Below, piece after piece: positions 36,813-45,996 of a DNA stretch of 64,000 nt (position 1 is its first letter; each line of letters opens with the position of its first letter). The notes below the pieces were generated by a model. That model saw only the letters and a program-made list of their open reading frames with translations. It was not told the origin of the DNA and did no database searches. Source of the stretch: Rusavskia elegans (Eukaryota > Ascomycota > Lecanoromycetes > Teloschistales > Teloschistaceae); NCBI GenBank assembly GCA_011316305.1, contig SAUG01000050.1:310001-374000 (forward strand). Direction: 5' to 3'. The translations under genes and the position numbers were made by a program.

Positions 36813-37859
36813 GAACAATGCATTATATCATCCAGGTCTCGGCGTGGGTTGAGTGTGTCCCCTCAAAACAGCTCACCCGGGGAGATGAACCTACACGCTC
36901 TATCTTGAGATCTTATGAATTGCGAAATAACGTCCATTGAGACTGTTCATGGAGGGTGCCAGTGGCTGTTGTTGATGACAAGAGGAGCTGTTTTTCGACC
37001 ACCTCAATCGTCATCGGTGCTGTTGACTGTATCGACATCGCTGGAAGGGGGAGCCAGTCGCATAGACACCTGCATCAATGTAGGTTCCTGGTAGATCGTC
37101 TTGCTCTACTTCTTGTACATCATGTGTCCACTACCTTTCTGATCTCAAGCCACTCAGATACTGTGGAATCGCGAAGAGGTGACGAAGTATCACCAGCGAG
37201 GACATAAAACGCCGCTCAAGGCATCTACGCTCCTCCTGCCCTTCAATCGAGAAACTGATGAAACAGAACTCCCCAGCATGTCATCCCTAACAACAGGTAA
37301 GTGACTGCCGTCTGGATGCCTCCACCGTCTCCTCCGCCCGTAGTATTGCTGGTATCATAACTCTGCCGGCCTACAAAACAACTACAGGCAAGATCTGATA
37401 AAACGGCTAAAGCAGACCTCCCTTTCTTAGAGGATATTCGTACTCCGACCCAAGCCCTTAGGAAGAAAATATATAGAGCTATCTATATAGTTAATTATTA
37501 CCCCGGATAAAAAGACTCCTGTCCTATATACGTAGTGAAATGCGGTATTGCGGTATAGCGATGTTACCTTATAGTAATGCGCGTATAGGCTTGGGTTACG
37601 GGCGGCTTCCAGGCGGGAGGGCGTGGCGGAATACACAATTACATGAGATCTCCGGCGCCAACGCGGCAGGCGCGGCAAATTCCGTATTGAAATGTTGACA
37701 ATTCGTCCTGAACATTCTGCCTACTTTGTAGCGGTAAATCCGTGAACCAGGTGCATTCGTTTTTCCTTTGGGTAGTAAACACGGCAAGTCCATCGCGTCC
37801 TTGATTCTGTTATCTACGGAAAAGACGGCCTCCAAAGACAGCGCCAGAAGCTTGATGAG
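36813..37859. other. intergenic region with A/T-rich, possibly repeat-derived patch
   Basis: 1.05 kb without a supported gene. The interval 37430-37592 stands out by its TA dinucleotide density compared with flanking DNA. No coding signal remains. Confidence 0.4.
37430..37592. repeat. TA-rich tract, possible RIP-degraded repeat relic
   Basis: Contains AATATATAGAGCTATCTATA, ATAGTTAATTATTA and CTATATACG runs in an otherwise balanced region. Such TpA enrichment is what repeat-induced point mutation leaves in fungal transposon remnants, but no element can be identified, so this is inference. Confidence 0.3.
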
Positions 37860-39218
37860 ATGAACAGCTTCTCAGCCAATGGGCGTCCAACTCAATTCCA
37901 TGCCGTTCCGCCTGAAGAACGAGCCTTTGATGAGAATGGCAATCAGCTTCCTTGGGGCTTAGAATGGCCGGATGATCATCCACTTGCGCGTGGTCAGAAG
38001 CGGCGTCCTGTGGAAACTGGGCCATTTGGAAAATCAACTCGTCGCAAAGGATCATCTCGAGCAACCCGAACTGCCACACCAGCAAGAAAAGAACCCTCCG
38101 CTGTCGATGGTTGGATGCGAGGATTGGAAGAAGACAAGCGTCGCGCCGACCTTTACGGCGAAGGCCAGCACAGCACCAATGCGAATACATCGTTACAACA
38201 AGATGGCTTGGCCCCTACCACGAGCAAGGAACCAGTTCAGGTGATGATCTATGGGTTCTCGCCCTCGAATCAGTGGGCAGCGATATCACATTACGAGCGA
38301 GCATCGGGCGGCATGATCTGTGAAGATTACGAGCGTCATCCTCCTGCCGAATCGCGGAGGATTCCGACCACGTTCAGCTCGCCTGGGCTGGGGCCTCGCC
38401 GTACCTTGACTGCAGCTGAGAAAAGATTATGCATGAGCTACAAGGGTGGCAAAGCTTGGATCAGAGTCACCTTTGATTCTGCGGAAGCCGCGGACAGAGC
38501 GTGCTACTTCTCGCCTCACCAAGTACAAGGACACTGGGTTTACGCCGAACGGTATGCCGACGGCGTGATCCCGAACAACGACGAACCTATCCCTGTGCGC
38601 CAGGAAGACAGACTGGCGGACACGACGAGTTCTGCCAGACCATCCTATATTCCGAGCCATAAGACGACACAGTCTCTTGGACCAGCTTTTACACGCAACA
38701 TGCAGATTCAACAACCTCAAGCGAGTGCGACGTTACCTCGGGGTTTTACTTCAAACGCTTCGCCGCAGGCAAACGACTCGCAGCGGCCTGACCCTGGGTC
38801 CGGATCCCCCTCCACCGCATCTTCTGCCACGGCTACAGCTCCCAATCCAGGTGAAGACGACATGAACCTCCGCCATCGGCGGTCTGCAATCCAAGGTGGA
38901 TCAGATTCGCAGGACATGGCGTTGAAATCACAACCTCCAACCCAAGAGAACAAGCAATACATGAGGTTCTTTCCCGATGTACCGCGCACCGTCCTCCGCC
39001 CGGCTAGCGAAGCCTTCCTACCGCAGCCCACATGGACGCAAAAAACACTCAGGTACCTCGAAGATCTGGGATTGATACCTAGAGATGTGATTGGCCACGC
39101 GGTGCCGTTTACCGAGTCTGGAGAATTTGATCGAGCGAATGCAAGTTTTTATTGGCGGACGTGTTATTGGGTTGACAGCACTTTGGGCACCGATATCTGC
39201 GGTCTTAAAGACGATTAG
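37860..39218 (+). CDS. Nup53/Nup35-type nucleoporin (RRM_NUP35/MPPN domain)
   Basis: Single exon, 452 residues. The N-terminal 120 residues are polar. The central region, about residues 122-240, reads as an atypical RRM: VQVMIYGFSPSNQWAAISHY at its start and GKAWIRVTFDSAEAADRACY then HQVQGHWVYAERY at its end, with a long insert between. This matches the MPPN fold of Nup35/Nup53, which dimerises and links inner-ring nucleoporins to the nuclear membrane. The linker after residue 260 is Ser/Thr/Pro/Gln-rich. The C-terminus (TQKTLRYLEDLGLIPRDVIG) is amphipathic, a possible membrane contact. Family call is by domain style, hence moderate certainty. Confidence 0.7.
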   Translation: MNSFSANGRPTQFHAVPPEERAFDENGNQLPWGLEWPDDHPLARGQKRRPVETGPFGKSTRRKGSSRATRTATPARKEPSAVDGWMRGLEEDKRRADLYGEGQHSTNANTSLQQDGLAPTTSKEPVQVMIYGFSPSNQWAAISHYERASGGMICEDYERHPPAESRRIPTTFSSPGLGPRRTLTAAEKRLCMSYKGGKAWIRVTFDSAEAADRACYFSPHQVQGHWVYAERYADGVIPNNDEPIPVRQEDRLADTTSSARPSYIPSHKTTQSLGPAFTRNMQIQQPQASATLPRGFTSNASPQANDSQRPDPGSGSPSTASSATATAPNPGEDDMNLRHRRSAIQGGSDSQDMALKSQPPTQENKQYMRFFPDVPRTVLRPASEAFLPQPTWTQKTLRYLEDLGLIPRDVIGHAVPFTESGEFDRANASFYWRTCYWVDSTLGTDICGLKDD

Positions 39219-39839
39219 ACTCCTTTTCTGTCTTTCTCAGTATGAGGGTCGTTTTACACGCCCGATTTCTTCCAGCGTTCATCAGCATCATGTTTTGGTG
39301 ATACCCTTGTAGCGCGTTTGGACTGCATTTTCTGAGAAAATTTTGAACTTGGCGAGATGCGTTGTGCTGTCTCTATACAATTAAGATCGGCATTGGGGGG
39401 TGTACATGTTGAAGGTTTAGCTTAACTGACCCAGACTCTCCCATGGATGAGATTCAACATGGCTTTTGGCTGAATCGTACGCTAATGGACTTCCTCTCCA
39501 GCTGCCACCGCCTTTTCAATGCCAAGAGACAAGCAAACTCCACCAGCGAAGTAGTCATGTTGATGGTGGTAGTCAAATGACGTGCTAGTGCACAGCAGTG
39601 GATGGATAAGCAATATAAGCATCGGCTACTTGAACTACTCGTTGGACGCAAAATGGCTTGCTTATCTCTTCTGGCTGATGTAAATGCACTCTAAACTGTC
39701 TTTTTGGACCGTGGCTCTTCCAAACATCTTAAGACATCTCTTGAGGCCCTAAGCATGTTCCCCTATCGATGAAGCCCTAATTCCCCTTTTCACGTTGCTG
39801 CGTTTGCAGTGGGCTCCTGGAAATGGTCATCTTACCCGA
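39219..39839. other. convergent 3' intergenic region
   Basis: 621 bp between the nucleoporin and BIM1-like stops. No gene recognised. Confidence 0.4.
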
Positions 39840-40579
39840 CTAGAGCCACAAAGTCCAAGCCGCAAGCATCCCAAGCACTACCACTCCACCAGCTTCACGC
39901 TTTCCGGCTGCGCCGCTGGGCGAGGCCTCTGTAGACGAACCAGTGGAGGAAGGTGTGGCGGCTCCAGATGCTGATCCCGTGGCTGAAGAAGATGATTCCG
40001 TGCCATTCGCATTGGCTGGGCCGGTATACGCAGTCGTCCTAATGCCTTGCCCAATGGTGCACTGAGAAGCGGAAGACGAAGAGTTGCTGCTGGAGAAAGT
40101 GATGTCGGCGCACTAAGTATCATGTCAACGAGCTGACGGAACATATGAGGGGAACCAAAGAACGTGAATCATCATACATTGTAAAGACCTCCGGTCGCAT
40201 GACTATCCGTGACCACCTGGATGGTCGCATTGTCGCCATCCTTGGCACCAAGGCTTTCCGGAACCTTGACACCACTCAAGCAGAATTTCCCCAGACCCTC
40301 CTCTTGGACTGTAGGGACCAAGACGGCGTTGAAGTTGCTTCCGGGTTCATTGCCGAGGGCGACAAGCACCTGTACGGCGGAGCGCGCATGACCCAATGTC
40401 AATTGGATGGAACCACCGGCAAGGGGCCATGCCGTACGGCTGTTGCTAACGGCGGCGCCGCCGCAGGGAAAGGTGCCTTGGTCGTCTTCGTTGGCTTCGC
40501 GGGCAGGAGGGAAGTCCAAAGTGAAGTGGGCGGAGATGATGGAGAACAGGAAGGAAAGAGTCAGGAGAACGAGCTTCAT
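39840..40579 (-). CDS. BIM1/X325-like copper acquisition factor, GPI-anchored
   Basis: Two exons, 40579-40178 and 40112-39840, giving 224 residues. A signal peptide (MKLVLLTLSFLFSIISA) would be cut to leave an N-terminal His: HFTLDFPPAREANEDDQGTF. That mature His1 is the first ligand of the LPMO-like histidine brace in X325 proteins such as Cryptococcus Bim1, which bind Cu(II) and aid Ctr1 uptake rather than oxidise polysaccharide. Further features are CGG near residue 40, a second candidate ligand in TLGHARSAVQV, and paired Cys (FCLSG, YNCADITF). A Ser/Thr/Ala-rich stalk ends in SPSGAAGKREAGG plus a hydrophobic tail, a GPI-attachment signal. Its neighbours are a copper transporter and a metalloreductase. 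Confidence 0.85.
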
Positions 40580-41236
40580 GTTGAAAGTGACTTTGATGGA
40601 TGTAAGGAGATGATTGTGTGTGTCTTCTTTCGTATTTCGAATCTACAAATTGAGGTGGCAGTCTCAGGAACAAAGACGCATGGAAGGTACCTCATGAGTG
40701 GTCAAGTAAGGATCATAAACGGTGGAGTAGACGGTGGAACTTCACGTGGAAGCCACGGCGCCGGAAACTTGCTCAATCACGCTCACTAGGTCGTACCAAA
40801 TGTGAAGACACGGGTACTTCACTGGCTCATTTACGCGGGTTGCTTGTGGCTACTGCCAGCCACGGGACATTTCTGTGGGGAACCTACATCAATGCATGAT
40901 ATGATAGACGCCGTTGCTTTGAACGGCTTTGTCTCGGGGGGTTGAGGTGCGGAGTGGAGATGAGAAGGTTTCTGCAGTTTAACGGCCGATCAAGGGCGCT
41001 GGGCCGCATTAGACCGCTCCGGTCCTAGTGCCTTGGCGCTTACTTGCCTCCACAACCAATCGCAGTCAAGGCAGTGAACACCTAACAAGTCACTCAGAAC
41101 CTACACTGAGATGCCACGAAAGTATAGTTCAACTCGCAGCTATAGAACAAAGGTCTTTGCAACCGTTAGGAGGAAATCCTCCGATCGAGGTATCGACCGC
41201 TGTGCGTCCCTCATGACCCATTCTTGATAGCCTTGC
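40580..41236. promoter_or_regulatory. upstream region of the BIM1-like gene
   Basis: 657 bp between BIM1-like start and Ctr stop, both genes on the minus strand. Contains repeat copy 2 at 41153-41215, next to the Ctr stop codon. Confidence 0.4.
41153..41215 (+). repeat. dispersed short repeat, copy 2
   Basis: About 63 bp alignable with 15504-15565 with one indel; the last 27 bp match at 24 positions with three transitions. Lies in the 3' flank of the copper transporter. Confidence 0.4.
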
Positions 41237-41856
41237 TTAATGTTCTTCCAGCTGTGTGTACCGCCCAAACGCAAGCTCACCGAGGAAAATCCCCCCCAGA
41301 ACCGACAGAAAGTAACCAACATTCATCGTCATGACGGCCAGCATCCTATGCCCATCAGCTTTTGCATCAGCGGGCACTCAATCTTGATATTAACTCACAG
41401 CAGGTAACCAACCGTGGACAACAAAAGCGTGTACGCCGCTCGTGGACCGTCAATGCTGAACCTCCAGGGCGTGACAGGTCGGCGTGTCCTTTTGACTACT
41501 TTGACCGGCTCTTCCACCCCTTGCTCGCTGATCAAGGTCGCATTCTTGCTGTCAACATCGCCGTTGATGCGCTCGGCTTCGGTGGGCGTGCCTCGAACCA
41601 CAACGTATCTCCGCTTGCTCTCTTGGTCGTGCCATCGATGTTCAATCAAGTGCTTGCCGGCCATCAACATCCGAAAGAAAGCTCCGAGAAAGACCAAGAA
41701 CAGGCAGGTACCAGCATATTCGCCTTGACTGCCTGGTTTCCAGTTTGAGGAAAGATAGGGTGTGAAAATGGAATTGAAAAATGTCATTTGCATCTCCGAC
41801 GCCGACATCATTGGCGAGCTTGAAGCCCCCGATGCGGACCCATGCTGATGCGACAT
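41237..41856 (-). CDS. Ctr-family high-affinity copper transporter
   Basis: Two exons, 41856-41399 and 41345-41237, giving 188 residues. Ctr proteins are trimeric Cu(I) importers with three helices. The N-terminus carries Met/His residues (MSHQHG, SSPMMSASEMQM) for copper capture, then MTFFNSIFTPYLSSNWKPGS before helix 1. Helix 2 has the MxxxM selectivity motif (MLAVM), located just after the intron, and helix 3 the GxxxG packing motif (GGIFLGELAFG). The cytoplasmic loop is basic with KVVKRTRRP. The tail ends in EEH without a Cys-His pair. Transcribed divergently from the metalloreductase across a 478-bp gap. An in-frame TTG upstream is not needed; ATG 41856 is the natural start. Confidence 0.93.
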
Positions 41857-42334
41857 GACTAACGTATCAAATAGAGACAACAATGGATACCGTAGAGAGT
41901 TGCATGCGAGGAGCGGTTCAAGACTACTAATGATGACGATACAATGGTCGCAAAGAACCTGCTCAGAGATGTGGAGCAGCAGTTGCTCATATGAAGTCTT
42001 TGTTGGTGCCAGTGACGGTAAAACGTGCAGGCGCTAGAGAGGGTTTCGCCCCTTCCTTTTCACAAAGCACCAAGAGCACATCCCACACCTCCAGACCATG
42101 ACATCAAGGTCAACACCTCGAACATGATCTGGATCCATTCATGCTGATCGGGTTGCAGTAGAGATGCAGCCTGTGATGCATGTTACGTATCTTTGCACTC
42201 GCTTGCATTCAATCCCTCCCTAACGGATGCACCACTTCGGTACCTTCGACCGTACAGTCTTCCAAGCGCAATACATTAACATATCTCACTGCTGCAAGCT
42301 TATGGTCCGTTGAAGCACGGCCACATACAACAAT
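41857..42334. promoter_or_regulatory. shared promoter, Ctr transporter / metalloreductase
   Basis: 478-bp bidirectional region. A TTGCTCA at 41983-41989 resembles the yeast Mac1 copper-response core (TTTGCTC) with one mismatch; a single site is weak evidence. Shared control of both genes by copper status is inferred from arrangement. Confidence 0.4.
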
Positions 42335-44536
42335 ATGGATATGTCAAGCAGCCATAGCATGGCACACATGTCGATGGGTGAAGGCGTCCCAAGCCTTCCC
42401 CAACTGCAAAACTTCTACTGGGTGGTCATTTGCACAGCCATTGGATGCGCTACCCTCGTCAATCTATACAACAAAGCCCTATACAGGCAGAGGATGACTG
42501 CTACCAGCTCTGACCGGTTTTACCCATCAACACCCAAGGCTCTTCTGCCACGTACCATCGCAACCATCTACGCTCTGGGTCGAGAGATCTCGTACGCCAG
42601 CTTTCGTTTCAATGCTTTCTCCAAGCGACGCCCCTGGATGTCCGCACTACGATTGCCCTGGAGCTCTCCAACAGTGGGCCGCGCCCTGATGGTCGTTGCC
42701 GAGCTTGTTCTGGTGCTTGTCCTTTGCTTCTACAAGCTGGACCCCAACGATCAATGGCAATGGGAGAGCATCGGATACCGGACAGGCTACATTGCTACAG
42801 CTCAACTTCCACTGGTCGTGCTCCTCGCTGGTAAGCGGAATATTATTGCTTGCTTCACTGGTACAAGCTACGAGCGTTTGAACTGGCTGCACCGATGGGT
42901 AGCACGCATCCTGTTTCTGACTGTGACAATCCATATGGGCTTCTGGTTTGTCAACTGGGCTCGGTATGACTACATCAAAATCCAGTTGACCACCAACCCC
43001 ATCGCACAAAGAGGTTTCGCTGCCTGGTGCATCCTGTTGTGGATCGTCCTCAGCTCCCTAGCTCCCAGTCGCAGGTGGAACTATGAGCTCTTCGTGATGC
43101 AGCATGTCATTACCTTTGTAGGCTTCTTGGTAGCTATCTATCTACATGTACCAGCAGAGCTCAAAGTCTGGGTCTGGATCGCCGTTGGATTCTTCTTGTT
43201 CGATCGCTTGTTCAGAGCTGGTGCCACTTTGGTCGTCAATGTCTCGCTGCTTAACAAATCACCGAAACCCCCGCTGGCTCCTAAGGCAACCTTTGAATCC
43301 CTGAGTGGAGACACCACACGAATCACCATAACCAACCCGAGGTTCAAATGGAAAGCAGGGCAACATGTTTTTCTCTCCTGTCACGACCTGGCGCCTCTCC
43401 AGGCTCACCCCTTCACTATTGCATCTCTTCCTGTAGACGGCAAGTTAGAATTCCTCGTAAAGTCCAAATCTGGAAGTACTAAGAGGTTCTTTCGCCACGC
43501 TGAGAAAACGCAAGGCCCTCCGCAAGCCTCACACAACAAACGCCATGACCGAAGTGTCATACTGGAAGGTCCGTATGGACGGATCCGACCATTACGACAA
43601 TTCGACAGCATCTTTTTTATCGCTGGAAGCAGTGGAGCGACTTTCACAGTACCTCTAATGAGGGACGTTGTCTCGAATTGGATGGCCCACGCTCAGGAAC
43701 GCTTCGATACAGGCAATCGTTCAACGTCCTCGTTTCAAGGGGCCGCGACCCGTTTCATCCGCTTCGTTTGGGTTATCAAATCTCGATCGCAGTATACTTG
43801 GTTTGCTTCCCAGCTAGAGACGATTTATGCCACCGCTATTCGACTGAAAAACGCATCATACAACGTTGAGGTGGAAATGAGCATCTATATAACCTGCGAT
43901 GAAAAGTTGGAGGCCGTCGACATGTCCTTGGGCAGACAAAGTGTCCTAGAGGGCAAGGATCCAGTCGCCGGCCGAGAAGTACCACCTGTACTCAACGAAG
44001 GCACGCTTGATTGTGTAGCATCAACCCAGAGCTCAAAAGACAGTTCTGAGAAGGCAAATTCCAGTGTCATCTCAGTTGACTCTGCATGTTCAAGTGCCCA
44101 GATTCAAGCCAAGCCAGCATCAAGCTGTGGGCCAAATGGTGTATGCTGCTGCACGCAGACAGTTGAGGACGAAGCAGAAGCCGTGGAGTCCGGTCGCCAG
44201 TGCCATTGCCATTGTGGTGTTGACAACGAGCGAGCTGTTCCGATCCAGTCCTTCGAACAGGAAAAGCCACCATCAGGAGTAAGCGCGGCAGAAGAAAAGA
44301 TCGAGACACTGTATCGCCCATCGATCCCGATGATATCGGGTCGGCCTGAGCCGCGGAGGCTGATCCGTGAAACGCTTGAGCAAGCTTTTGGGGAAAGTGC
44401 AGTGGTTGTTTGCGGCCCGCAAGGCCTGGTCGATGATGTCCGCCGGAGTGTGGTGTTTTTGAGTGATGACCGGGCGGTGCATAAAGGAAGCGGCGCACAA
44501 GGAATCTACTTGCACACCGAGTCCTTTGGGTACTGA
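42335..44536 (+). CDS. ferric/cupric reductase, FRE/NOX family
   Basis: Single exon, 733 residues. FRE enzymes pass electrons from NADPH through FAD and two haems to extracellular Fe(III) or Cu(II). The ferric-reductase membrane domain has the two His pairs (LNWLHRWVARI/TIHMGFW and VMQHVITF/IYLHV) for bis-haem binding. FAD site HPFTIAS lies near residue 365 and the NADPH-side GSSGATFTVPL near 430, with the C-terminal VVCGPQGLVDDVRRSV. The N-terminus is Met/His/Ser-rich (MDMSSSHSMAHMSMGEG), like copper-binding sequences in Ctr proteins. Near residues 595-625 a Cys-rich insert (CGPNGVCCC … CHCHC) sits in the cytoplasmic half. Next to Ctr, cupric reduction is the likely job. Confidence 0.93.
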   Translation: MDMSSSHSMAHMSMGEGVPSLPQLQNFYWVVICTAIGCATLVNLYNKALYRQRMTATSSDRFYPSTPKALLPRTIATIYALGREISYASFRFNAFSKRRPWMSALRLPWSSPTVGRALMVVAELVLVLVLCFYKLDPNDQWQWESIGYRTGYIATAQLPLVVLLAGKRNIIACFTGTSYERLNWLHRWVARILFLTVTIHMGFWFVNWARYDYIKIQLTTNPIAQRGFAAWCILLWIVLSSLAPSRRWNYELFVMQHVITFVGFLVAIYLHVPAELKVWVWIAVGFFLFDRLFRAGATLVVNVSLLNKSPKPPLAPKATFESLSGDTTRITITNPRFKWKAGQHVFLSCHDLAPLQAHPFTIASLPVDGKLEFLVKSKSGSTKRFFRHAEKTQGPPQASHNKRHDRSVILEGPYGRIRPLRQFDSIFFIAGSSGATFTVPLMRDVVSNWMAHAQERFDTGNRSTSSFQGAATRFIRFVWVIKSRSQYTWFASQLETIYATAIRLKNASYNVEVEMSIYITCDEKLEAVDMSLGRQSVLEGKDPVAGREVPPVLNEGTLDCVASTQSSKDSSEKANSSVISVDSACSSAQIQAKPASSCGPNGVCCCTQTVEDEAEAVESGRQCHCHCGVDNERAVPIQSFEQEKPPSGVSAAEEKIETLYRPSIPMISGRPEPRRLIRETLEQAFGESAVVVCGPQGLVDDVRRSVVFLSDDRAVHKGSGAQGIYLHTESFGY

Positions 44537-45996
44537 GAGATTGCTGCATCGTATGATTGATCCATACCACGGTGCTGCCCCTAGGTACCTACCGCTCCTC
44601 TTCCTCGATCAACCTCTCATCGTTCCAAGTCCCAGAGCAGCTTGGTGGATGTACTGTCCTACAGCTTCAATCTCGTGGTCTAATCCACGAAACGCGAACC
44701 ACCACCCACCGGCCCAAACTCCGCGCACCCCGTCCGTTTCGTAGCAAAGCCCTACGGTTGGCTTTCAACGAGCGGCTTTGGCAGGGTACGTAAACCATCA
44801 CGGACTGACTCCCCTTCTTTCAGCCTCCGGGCGAAAGCGCCGGCGCGAATCGCGTGTTGTTCGGGAAGGCGCAGAGATGGTGATGGTGCGTTACCTACTC
44901 CGTAACTACCTTCCCCCCTCGGGATCTATTATCATATCTTTGGTCGAGTAGTGAGAGAAGCGCCCTTGAGATGTGTAGGGGAGCATGGTCTGGGATTGTT
45001 GGTTTTGAGATGGATGGCGGGAAAGCGCTTGATATAATTTTGAAGTCTCAATACACCCTTCCAGTGCGTTGGTGCCCGCCAATTGCGTCATATTCTTCGA
45101 TCGTTTTCACCCCTCGTGCCATCAGCCGGTCCATATCACGATTATTCGGTTTGTTTCCGCTGCCTTGACTTTGCGACTCGCCAGAGAGCGCCCAAACGTT
45201 GAACCCTGCGTGCGGCCCTCCTCTTGAGACAGGCGACCACCACAATCGGTCAGGCATGTCAGATGTAGGGTTGACTGATTGTGCCTTTGTACATATTTTG
45301 TAGACATTGGAGTACCAGGGAATGATTGTTTTATCCGCCTCAGGGCAAAGCCGCAACGGTTAGCGTTGGTCTCCAGAACCATTGGCTTCCAACAGACCAA
45401 CAGACCTGTTGTGCATTAAAAGACACGGATCCAAGTCACTACCAGGCCACTGCTCTATTATATAAAGACGTATTGGATATGTTCAGTAGCTGTTTCGTAG
45501 TATAAGACGATCATTAGAACGAGATCCCTCATGTGCCTCTCATTCCGATTGATTTTTGTTCTGACGAGGCTGTCAAACTTTCATTCCGTTCGCCTCTTTT
45601 CCAACGTACTCGCCTACTCATGAATCAGGCGAGACACAACAACATTCCGCTATGGGAAACAATGCCACCACAGGATTTCTGGTTTTTTCATGTACCAGTG
45701 CCGACATCAGCGCGTCGGCTGCCCATTGGGGGATGGTGTCGCTTCATTATCAGCATGCGCTCCCGTTACCATACCTCTGTACTTCCTCCTGCCCTGCCTG
45801 TCATTTCCATACTGGCAGTAGAGTCTCTTTGGATTCGACCTATGTTAGTACTCAAGCTTCGCTAGTCCGAGCTCACACGGCAACGTTGTCCTGTTCATAG
45901 AATAAGTATACATCTGCTACTTGATACCTTCTCTTGCTTATGCTCATATCTCAATTACAATCTCTTCAATCCCATATCATCCTCTCTCTCGTTCCA
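44537..45996. other. intergenic region
   Basis: 1.46 kb without a supported gene. A minus-strand frame at 45048-45356 (…DRLMARGVKTIEEYDAIGG…) looks mildly protein-like but lacks a domain or upstream exon. The plus-strand frame 45533-45865 has no coding character. Confidence 0.35.

Noticed and set aside
45048..45356. Minus-strand frame of about 100 codons
   Set aside because: Slightly protein-like, but no domain, signal peptide or convincing exon structure; left in the intergenic note.
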